From: Amyelois transitella
Taxonomy: Eukaryota; Arthropoda; Insecta; Lepidoptera; Pyralidae
Direction of reading: 5' to 3'
NCBI RefSeq assembly: GCF_032362555.1
Contig: NC_083531.1
Coordinates: forward strand, 4,030,001-4,094,000
DNA length: 64,000 nt
Positions 10,401-21,900 of the stretch are shown one piece after another (position 1 is the first letter of the stretch; each line of letters begins with the position of its first letter). The notes below the pieces were generated by a model. That model was not told the DNA's origin and made no database searches. It saw only the letters and a program-made list of their open reading frames with translations. The position numbers and the translations under genes were made by a program.

Positions 10401-13400
10401 ACATTTTACATAATCCTTTTACTATTATAAAGGCGAAAGTTTGTATGGATGTATGGATGTTTGTTACTCTTTCACGCAAAAACTACTGAACCGATTACCA
10501 TGAAATTTGGTATGTAGGTAGCTGAAGACCCTGAATAACACATAGGCTACTTTTTATCCCAGAGTTCCCGCGGGATTGATAGGGTTTCCATGCGGACGAA
10601 GTCGCGGGCGGCCTCTAGTTACCTATATAATAGGGATGATGACAAGGTCTCGAGACAATATTAATTAGTGAATTACATGACAATGCCGTGTGGTTCCCAG
10701 CACCAATACAAAAAAGAATAGGACCACTCCATCTCGTTCCCATGGATGTTGTAAAAGGCGACTAAGGGATAGGCTTACAAACTTGAGATTCTTTTTTAGG
10801 CGATGGGCTGGCAACCTGTCACTATCCGAATCTCAATTCTATCATTAAGCCAAACAGCTCAACGTGGCCTATCAGTCTTTTCAAGACTGTTGGCTCTGTC
10901 TAAGTGGTAAGTTACGTACGCGTTTAATACCTGTATTATCTACAAGCTATGCCCGCGACTTCGTCCGCGTGGAATAGTTATTTAAAAATTTTTTTTTCAC
11001 TTTTTCCATTATATCTTCGCCCCTTATCGTTGCAGCGTGATGTTATATAGCCTAAAGCCTTCCTCGATAAATGGTATATTCAACACAAAAATAATTTTTC
11101 AATTCAAACCAGTAGTTCCTGAGATTAGCGCGTTCAAACAAACAAACAAACTCTTCAGTTTTATATTATTAGTATAGATGAAAACTGATATGACTAATAG
11201 ACTTGAGATTCTTCTTTTAAAGACTCCTCTTTTAAAGACTGCTATCCCCGCCCACCCCGCAAAGTATATAGCCGTGACATTCATTCCCCGTCTACAGACT
11301 CCCTGAACACCCACCTGTCTTAAATCTAAATCGTAGACGAATGCACATTGTCTACATTATATACAAGTATATATATATATATATATTGTAGACAATGTGC
11401 ATAAAATATGGGTAAGTTACGTCCGCGTCTAATACCTGTATTATTTATGAAAACCGATATGACTAATAGTCTTGAGACTCCTCTTTATTAAATTCTTTAT
11501 AATTCCCCGCCCACCCCGCAAGGTATATGATTCTTCTTTTAAAGACTGCTATCCCCGCCCACCCCGCAAGGTATATGATTCTTCTTTTAAAGACTGCTAT
11601 CCCCGCCCATCCCGCAAGGTATATGATTCTTCTTTTAAAGACTGCTATCCCCGCCCATCCCGCAAGGTATATGATTCTTCTTTTAAAGACTGCTATCCCC
11701 GCCCACCCCGCAAGGTATATGATTCTTCTTTTAAAGACTGCTATCCCCGCCCACCCCGCAAGGTATATGATTCTTCTTTTAAAGACTGCTATCCCCGCCC
11801 ACCCCGCAAGGTATATGATTCTTCTTTTAAAGACTGCTATCCCCACCCACCACGCAAGGTCATTCACACATTCATTCCCCGTCCACAGCCCCCCGTGACA
11901 CCCACCTGCTCACAAGCCACGGGCCCCGGAGCCCCGGGCTCGCACGCGGGCCGCGGGTGCACGACGGGCCGCCGCTCGATCCGCCTCACCACGCGGCCGC
12001 TCCTCTCCGCGTGCATGCTCTGCGAGTCGTTCCTTATGCGGTTGCTGAGGTGCGCCGGCGCAGGTGAACACACAACGATAATTAAGTGACACGTGTGACA
12101 GTGTTAAATAATAAATCTTTGTTTGTGATCAGCTGGCATGCAAATTAATATACATACATATGGTCACGTCTATATCCCTTGCGGGGCAGACAGAGCCAAC
12201 AGTCTTGAAAAGACTGAATGGCCATGTTCAGCTATTTGGCTTAATGATAGAATTGAGATTCAAACAGTGACAAGTTGCTAGCCCATCGCCTGAAAGGAGA
12301 ATCCCAAGTTTGTAAGCCTATCCCTTAGTCGCCTTTTACGACATCAATGGGAAAGAGATGGAATGGTCCTATTCTTTTTTGTTTTGGTGCCGGGAACCAC
12401 ATGGGACTAAATATATATATATCCGACTCCATGCATGTCGTAAAAAGCGACTAAGGTTCCATATTATTAGGTAGTACGCTTGTCTGTGACACCGGAGGTC
12501 CCGGATTCGAATCCCGGCCAGGGCATTATGAGAAAAGAACTTTATGATTGGCCTGGGTCTTGGATGTTTATCTATATAAGTATTTATTATAAAACATAGT
12601 ATCGTTGAGTTACTATCTCGTAACACAAGTCTCGAACTTACTTCGAGGCTTACTCAATCAGTGTAATTTGCCCCGTATATATTTATTTGTTTTAAGTATT
12701 TAATATTTATTATTTTAACAGGGTTCATATTGTACCTGTCATTCAACTAACTGTTATTCAACTGATGTACTTTATGATATGCAAATTATTTTTTCTTGCA
12801 ATAAGATTTTGAATTGAATTGTATTGAAAAAGCTTATAAACTTGGGATTCCTATTTAGGCGATTAAGGCGATGGGCGAGCAACCTGTCACACTATTTCAA
12901 TCTCAACTCCATCATTAAGCCGGCTTTCCAATTTTTTCAACAAGACCTTCGGCCCTGTCCACCCCGCAAGTGATATAGACGATTATTTATTTATTTAAAT
13001 ACGCATAACAAATTGCAGAAAAACTATACATAGTAGTAAAAAATTATAAGGTTACGATCTACACTACAATTCAAAAAATAGTGTACATACGAAGACCATA
13101 TAAGAAAAATGCAAACAGTTAAGAGATACATATATATGATGATATAGATAAATATTAACTAAGAAATTTTGGTTTACAAAAACATAGACAGAATAAACAT
13201 TAACTGAGAATTTTTCAATAAGCTTTTTACCAGATAAAAAATAAAATGAAGTTTCTTAAATATTCACATACAAAAATTTAATGTCACTTTAATTGATCAA
13301 CCTTATAATATGCAATTTTCAATTATCATTTACTTTATTAGGAATGCTTGTTGACTCATACTTTTGTGTAAAAGTATCTGATTTGACTTGTTTTAAAAAA

Positions 13401-15922
13401 AAAACTAAAACTCTACGAATAAATTTAATACTTACGGATCGCTATCGCTGCTGTGTTTAGAAGACAGCTTCAAATGTCTCTCGTGCGCGTCTTCTGACAC
13501 GAAAGTGACGTCACACACTTCACAATAGGGACCTTCCAGTGAAACCTTTCGAAAAAAAAAAAACAAAAAAAAAAAACCATAGGTATTTTTGGCAATGTTC
13601 ATGTTCAATCTAATGCCGTGTGGTTCATTTAATTCAAATTAATTTTACGTAAACCAATGTTGTGAGATTAAAAGATTTGACTTATTAAATGATATGAAAA
13701 AAATAATTTGAATTATATTTCTTCTTTTCATGTTTATTTGTGTGGTTCCCGGCACCAATAAAAAAAAAATAATGGGACCGCTCCATCTCTTTCCCATGGA
13801 TGTCGTTAAAGGCGACTAAGGGATAGGCTTATAAACTTGGGATTCTTTTTTGGGCGATGGGCTAGCGACCTGTCACTGTTTGAATCTCAATTCTATCATT
13901 AAGCCAAATAGCTGAACGTGGCCTATCAGTCTTTACAAGACTGTTGGCTCTGTCTACCCCGCTAGGGATATAGACGTGATCATATGTATGTATGTATGTA
14001 ATATACATACAAATATATAATCACGTCTATATCCCTTGCGGGGTAGACGGAGCCAACAGTCTAGAAAAGACTGATAGGCCACATTATTATAGTTGTATTG
14101 GTAGTTGTGAAGTTGTCGTTGTTGAAGAAAATGCTGCAGTGCAGTATGTTACCGCTTCTTCTGCATTGACGCCTTGGAAGCGGCAGTAAACTTAGTTTTA
14201 AGTAATTAATTTAACGTAAACCAATGTTGTGAAACCAAAAGATTTGACAATTATTAAGTGATATGAAGTATCCTATTATAATTAATAAAAAAATTTGAAT
14301 TTCAATTATATTTCTTCTTTACATGTTTATTTATAACCATCTTTCCGAAAAAAAATTTGTCTTAAGATATATTTGATATCTACATAGACATACCATTTTC
14401 TCACCAAACATATATTTCTTTGTTTGTGTTTTTTTTATACCCATCTTTCCGACAAATTAACAGGGCCTCAAAGGGCTTGCACCTAACCATAGACTCAAGA
14501 AACATTTGATACACAGACCAGTGGCGTAACTATACCATTCGTGGCCCGTGGCAAATTCATCGGATAGGTACGTTCTAAAACTGGGTTACAACCCTTTCTT
14601 TACAAAGCTTTGAATTTTTAATATTTTTTTACTTGTGTAGGAAACTGAGTAGGTAACAAAAATAAATCAAAGATTAAAACTTTTTTTTACTAAACATGTA
14701 TGATAAATAAGAAATGTTGGGAGTTGGGATTCTCCTCTGACCGGGGGCCCCTTCCGGCTGGGGGCCCGTGGCATTTTGCCGACTTGCCACCCTGTAGTTA
14801 CGCCACTGACACAGACATACCGTTTTCTCGGCGAGCCGGTGTTTCTTCTTCTTGTGCACGTCTATACCCTTCTTGCTCACAAACGTGTAGCCGCACAATT
14901 CACAGACAAAATCTGAAACGTGTTTAATTCTTATGTGGCCCATATACGTCGTCAGCTTGCTGTAATTGAAATAATTCAGGTTTAATACACATACACACGG
15001 TCACGTCTATATCCCTTGCGGGGTAGACAGGGCCAACAGTCTTAAAAAGACTGATAGGCCACGTTCAGCTATTTGGCTTAACAATAGAATTGAGATTCAA
15101 ATAGTGACAGGTTGCTAGCCCGTTACTTAAAAGAAGAATCCTAAGTTAACAAGCCTATCCCTTAGTCGTCTGTTACGACATAAATGGGGAAAACATGCGA
15201 GTTTTCCTATTCTTTTTTTCTATTAGTGCCGGGAACCACACAAGTAGTTCTATTCTTTTTTTTTTTTACCTATTACTGCCGGGAACCACACGGCACATTT
15301 TTAATTTACATTTTCTTTTTTAACTCCAACAGATAACTTACTCAAATTCACTAGGACAATGCGGGCACTGATATTTTGTTCCCGAATGCCATTTCTCGTG
15401 CTCTCTCGCGACACCCCTAAAAATAAAAGAATTATGAGACGTAAATTCACTAGTATATTAATTTTGAATTGTTACATAACATACAATCACGTCTATATCC
15501 TTTGCGGGATAGACAGAGCCGACAGTCATCAAAAGACTGATAGGCCACGTTCAGCTGTTTGGCTCAAATAGTGACAGGTTGCTCGTCCATCGCCTAAAAA
15601 AGAATCCTAAGTTTGTAAGCCTATCCCTTAGTCGCCTTTTACGACATCGATGGGAAGAGATGGAATGGTCCTGTTCTTTTTTCTATTGGTGCCGGGAACC
15701 ACACGGCATTACAACGGTGTAAATTTTCAAATTTTTAAATTCGATTTTTTTTTTTGTTATGGGACATTACTTCTTCTACGGCTTCAGTCCCGGTCGCATC
15801 CTCACCACTCTGGAGAGGAGCCCGGGGTGTGCCTTTGACCATGGATCCTGGATTGGGTGAGTCAGGACATATACATCATGTTTGTATGTATGTATGTGAA
15901 AATTTATACACAAAATACAAAA

Positions 15923-15967
<45 letters not shown>

Positions 15968-18900
15968 TATCCCGTTACCTGTTCCTTGTGACGAACGGAC
16001 ACCCCTTACAACTGTACTGTTCAGTGTGTTGGGCCGTTATGTGTTTCCGCAAAGCGCGTCCCGTCTTGAGCCTAGTCTTACATATGAAGCACTCATACGC
16101 ACCGCTTTGCTGTAAAAAAAAAAAATAAAATAAAATAAAATAAAATAAAATTACTTCAAAAAGCATAACATACATAGATATTCATAGAGATAGAGACAGA
16201 GCCAACGGTCTTGTAAAGACTGAATGGCCACGTTCAGCTGTTTGGCTTGATGATAGAATTGAGATTCATATAGTGACAGGTTGCTAGCCCATCGCCAAAA
16301 GAAATATCCCAAGTGTAAAACCCTATCCCTTAGTCGCCTTTTACGACACCCATGGGAATGAGACGGAATGGTCCTATTCTTTTTTAACTGGTGCCGGGAA
16401 CCACTTGGGCAAAAAAAAATTAAATTACTTCAAAAATCATAAACAGCTGTTTGGCTTAAAGAAGAATCCCAAGTTTATAACCCTATTCCTTAGTCGCCTT
16501 TTACGACATCCACGGGAATGAGACGGAGTGGTCAATTTCAATAATTTTAAGTATTAAAAACATGTATAATTATAATTAAGTATCCGAAACCGAAGCGAAA
16601 AAAGCATGCTGAGATCGTGGCAAGTGGAAAGATGTAGTCTCCGCCTACCCCTCCGGGAAAGAGGCGTGATTTTATGTATATATGTATGTATATTTGACGG
16701 CCTCTGTGGCGCAGCGGCAGTACGCTTGTCTGTGACATCGGAGGTCCCGGGTTCGAATCCTGGCCAGGGCATGATGAGAAAAGAACTTTTTCTGATTGGC
16801 CTGGGTCTTGGATCTCTATAAGTATATCTATATAAGTATTTATTATAAAATTATAAAATATAGTATCGTTGAGTTAGTATCTCGTGACACAAGTCTCGAA
16901 CTTACTTCGAGGCTAACTCAATCAGTGTAATCTGTACAAAAAAAAAAAAAATTATAATCACAACACACTCACGTCCGTATGCCTGACAGCATGCGCGTCC
17001 AAACGGTCCTTGATGTGGAATCCCCTATAGCACACCGTACATTTATAAATCGCGTTCTTATACGCGTCCGATTGCTGTCTCGATGCGATTTCGGCTATTT
17101 GCTCCTCGTACGTCAGCGTCGTTATGTTAAACAGGTTCTCGTCTAATGCCTCTTGTGTTTTTCTACGTTTAACGTCCGATGTTTTGTATCTGAAATTTTT
17201 AAAATGTCATCTACATAGATACGTACTCGTATAATCACGTCTATACGCCTGTGTAGTGATAGTGACGTGGCGATAGTGAAAAAGTGATAATGATATACGT
17301 CACTGTACGTACGATAGTGACGCAGTGATAGTGATGTAGTGATAGTGATGTTTGTTAGTAATATCTTTATTGCATAGAAATTTACACAGTAACAAGAAAA
17401 TAGTAAGTTCATAGTTATAAAAGAAACAAATCACTTGCAATGGCGGACTTAGTAGTAGTTATAGTAGCGTAGTGATAGTGATGTAGTAGTAGTTATGTAG
17501 TGGCAGTGATTTAGTGATAGTGACGTGGTGATAGTGATGTAGGGATAGTGACAAAGCAATAGTGATATACGTCACTATAACACCATTAGTGACGTAGTGA
17601 CAGTGACGCAGTGATAGTGAAGTAGTGACAGTGATAGTGACGTAGTGATATGATTATGTCGTGATTTGCTGTTTTCTTTAGTATTTTTACCAATCATATT
17701 TAAAATCGACTTGTTTTGTTAATTATTCGATAATCGATACATTATAATTTTAATAAATATAAGGCAACATTACAATAATTGCACAACACGAACATGTAAA
17801 CATTTGTTACCAAAATTATAATATAAACTGAACTCACTTGTCCATAGTAGAAGTAGGGCTGTCGTCATCATCGCATTTCTTCTTCTTCTTCTCGACTTTC
17901 ACCTTGTCCTTCTCCCGTTTCTTCCTCACTCTGGCCTTGGGCTTGGCGAACACCTCGCTCAGCGTCTTATCATCATCACTATCATCGAAACCGTCGACGT
18001 AATCTTGGAAAAATATCTCGTTCGTGTCATCCTCGTTCTTTACTTGTATCTCGTCTATTTGTATCTAAAAATTAATATTGTATGCATATTAAATTTTCAG
18101 ATACAAATAGACGAGAATGCATACATTAAATCACGTCTATACCCCTTGCGGGGTAGACGGAGCTAAAGATCTTGAAAAGATTTGAAACGCCGCGGTCTGC
18201 TGTATGGCTTTACGATGGAATTGAGATTCAAATAGTGACAGGTTGTTAGCTCATCGCCTAAAAAGATGTATCCCAAGTTTATAAGCCTATACCTTAGTCG
18301 ACTTTTACGACATCCACGAAAAAAAAGATATGGAGTGTCCTATTATTTTTTTTTTATATCACGTCATCTATCTACAGTTAACGGAATTTAATACTTTTGG
18401 CAGGGGTAGTTTTTTTTTAAATGTACACTCTACTCAAGTTTTCCAATATGACCTTCGTCGATCAAAGAAAGAGATATTGAATATAGAAAAATAATATAGT
18501 CACTTCGTCTGTTTTTCGTCCTATTTTGACCTCCTGCCGATTATGTATATTATGTCCGAAAAGTCCGGCTCGTATATCTGCTATATTAGAGACAGCTGGT
18601 TCCGTGACCACTTTGTTACAAAGGTCACGGAGGTCAGATGAAAGTATATTTGTTGACCAGGTCACGGAAATCAGACGACAATATTAAGTTCAGTTAACAA
18701 GGTCACGGAGGTCAGACGCTTCGTACACGTTACCTCGTCAGTCTCCACTTTGACCTCCTCCCTGTTGTCCTCCGGTTTGACCACCACCTGACCATCAACT
18801 ATCACCATATCCGTACAGACCGGCTCGTATATCTGCTATATTAGAGACAGCTGGTTCCGTGACCACTTTGTTACAAAGGTCACGGAGGTCAGACGAAACT

Positions 18901-21900
18901 ATTTTTGTTGACCAGGTCACGGAAATCAGACGACAATATTTAGTTCAGTTAACAAGGTCACGGAGGTCAGACGCTCCGTACACCGTTACCTCGTCAGTCT
19001 CCACTTTGACCTCCTCCCTGTTGTCCTCCGGCTTGACCACCACCTGACCATCAACTATCACCATATCCGTACAGTCAGGCTCGTATATCTGCTATATTAG
19101 AGACAGCTGGTTCCGTGACCACTTTGTTAAAAAGGTCACGGAGGTCAGTAGAAAGTATATTTGTTGACCACGGAAATCAGACACCTCCGTGACCTTTTTA
19201 ACAAAGTGGTCACGGAGGTCAGACGAAACTATTTTTGTTAACCAGGTCACGGAAATCAGACGACAATAGTTCAATTAACAAGGTCACGGAGGTCAGACGC
19301 TCCGTACGTACACGTTACCTCGTCAGTCTCCACTTTGACCTCCTCCCTGTTGTCCTCCGGCTTGACCACCACCTGACCATCAACTATCACCATGTCCGTA
19401 CAGTCCGGCTCGTATACCTTCTGTTCTAAAGACAGCTAGTTCCGTGACCACTTTGTTACAAAGGTCACGGAGGTCAGTAGAAAGTATATTTGTTGACCAC
19501 GGAAATCAGACACCTCCGTGACCTTTTTAACAAAGTGGTCACGGAGGTCAGACGAAACTATTTTTGTTAACCAGGTCACGGAAATCAGACGACAATATTT
19601 AGTTCAGTTAACAAGGTCACGGAGGTCAGACGCTCCGTACGTACACGTTACCTCGTCAGTCTCCACTTTGACCTCCTCCCTGTTGTCCTCCGGCTTGACC
19701 ACCACCTGACCATCAACTATCACCATATCCGTACAGTCAGGCTCGTAAATTTTCTGTACAAGAGGTGAAATAAGTTGGTTCTGAGTTCGATTTATTGACT
19801 TTATATCTCTAACTGTAATCTGGAACGAAAATAAAAATTTGTGTAAAACAAATGCGTCGAAGAATATAATATAATAGATTTATTTTTCAAAATTGGATAC
19901 AAATAATTAATTTATTCTCCAAATATCCTACTAATATTATAAATGCGAAAGTTCGTATGTCAGGATGTCAGTATGGATGTTTGTTAATCTTTCACGCAAA
20001 AACTACTGAACCGATTACAATGAAATTTGGTATGTAGGTAGCTGAAGACCCAGAATAACATATAGGCTACTTTTTAATCCGGAGTTCCCGCGGGATTAAT
20101 TCCACGCGGACGAAGTCGCGGGCGTCTTCTAGTATATAATAATTTGAAGTTCAACTAATTAATTATCACAGAACTGAAACCAAAATAGCTAAGAACTTGT
20201 TATTCGGTCTGTGGCGAGATTTTATCGCTATATTTACTATTCTCACAATAAAGGTTATTTTTTTTTAAATTTCATCCCTAATGGGATGAAAAAGAGGAAC
20301 AAAATTACTGATAAATAAAAAAAACTGTGCATTCTGTCAAATCTGTGAGCCTACTCACATATGAAGAAGTCTCTAGAACGGCCTAAAAAAAAAACCAAAA
20401 ATTTTTGTCAAATCTGCGAGCTTACTCACATATGAAGAAGTCTCCAGAACGGCCATCATCAGCTCCCGACTCCTCAGCGCTCTGGTTTTGAACCGACAGC
20501 ACGCGAACGCCCTGTGCGCACACTCCCAGCACAGTTTCTGTGGCAATTTGTCTTCCTCGGTCATCTGTGAATTGAAATTATAAAATTAAAGTATACAAGT
20601 TGATCGTTACAAGTGGAAAGATATAGTCTTATAGAATAGAATAGATTTACTTTCAAAATTGGATACAAGGTATCACTTGTAATCTTTAACATCATATCTT
20701 TATCCCCTACAGGGTAGACAGAGCTAACAATCTAGGCCCTGTCTACCCCGCCAGGGATATAGACGTGATCACATATGTATGTAAGATGCTGTACGCATCG
20801 CCAAAATTAGTCGCGTAGACTGTTAGTACGTATGTAAGATGCTGTAGATATGCATCGCTAAAATAAGTCGTGGAGTCTGTTAGGAAAAAGTTATAATACC
20901 ATCAGTCCTGTTGCTTGTTCGAGCATACTGTCCAGTTTGAAGTCCCTCAGGTCATACAGCTTGGAGTCCATTGCGAGGCATATTCTGCAAACCTGAAAAC
21001 AATTTTTATTGATGTATTTAACAAATACAAATTATCAATACAATACAAATTATCTTTATTGCCCATTAAAAAAAAAACAAGAATATAGTAGTAGAAACAT
21101 ATAATATAATTAATATTTTAATTAAAGGCTTACAAACTTGGATTCTTTTTAGGCGATGGGCTAGCAACCTGTCACTATTTGAATCTCATTTCTATCATTA
21201 AGCCAAATAGCTGAACGTGGCCATTCAGTCTTTTCAAGACTGTTGGCTCTGTCTACCCCGCAAGGGATATAGACGTGACCATATGTATGTATGTATGTTA
21301 ATTAAAGGCAGACTTATAGCTAAGCAATCTCTTCCAGCCAACCTTTGGGTAATATACAAATCCTACTAATATTATAAATGCGAAACTTTGTGAGTATGTC
21401 AGGATGTCAGTTTGTACGTTTGTTACTCTTTCACGCAAAAACTACTGAACCGATTACGATGAAATTTGGTATATAAGTAGCTGAAGACCCAGAATGACAC
21501 ATACTAGGCTACATATTTTTATCCAAGAGTTGCCGGGGGATAGATAAGGGGGTTACCATGCGGACGAAGTCGCGGACGGCTTCTAGTAATAAATAAACTG
21601 TTGACCGGGGGTGCGAGGTGAGAATTTTACGAATGTAATGTTTGTTACACGATAACTCTTTCAAACTCTTGGTCTGATTTTGATGAAATTTAAATAGTCG
21701 AAAGATTTAGAGAAAGTTTATTAATAACTTAATTGAGCCTCAAAGGTACAAAATGTAGACATAATGCTAATAACATTCTCCACCAGTCAACTTTTACAAA
21801 ATTGCAAACAGTTTGTTACATACATACATAAAATCACGCCTCTTTCCCGGAGGGGTAGGCAGAGACTACCTCTTTCCACTTGCCACGATCTCTGCATACT

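Larger units (their letters stand above)
18600..19745. repeat. Tandem array enclosing exon A6 copies
   Basis: Period about 256 bp between the last two copies and about 330 bp between the others. Spacers carry many AGGTCACGGAGGTCA motifs (for example 18622-18636, 18700-18714, 18877-18891, 18955-18969) and a recurring near-palindrome CCGTGACCACTTTGT. Confidence 0.85.

Noticed and set aside
11463..12089. Repetitive ORFs on both strands (PRPPRKVYDSS-like and AGWAGIAVFKR-like)
   Set aside because: Product of the 48-bp minisatellite. Only the minus-strand GC-rich part at 11906-12044 is an exon.
17255..17655. Possible CRISPR-like or regulatory repeat array
   Set aside because: Units are contiguous and degenerate with no unique spacers; it is a simple minisatellite in a eukaryotic intron.
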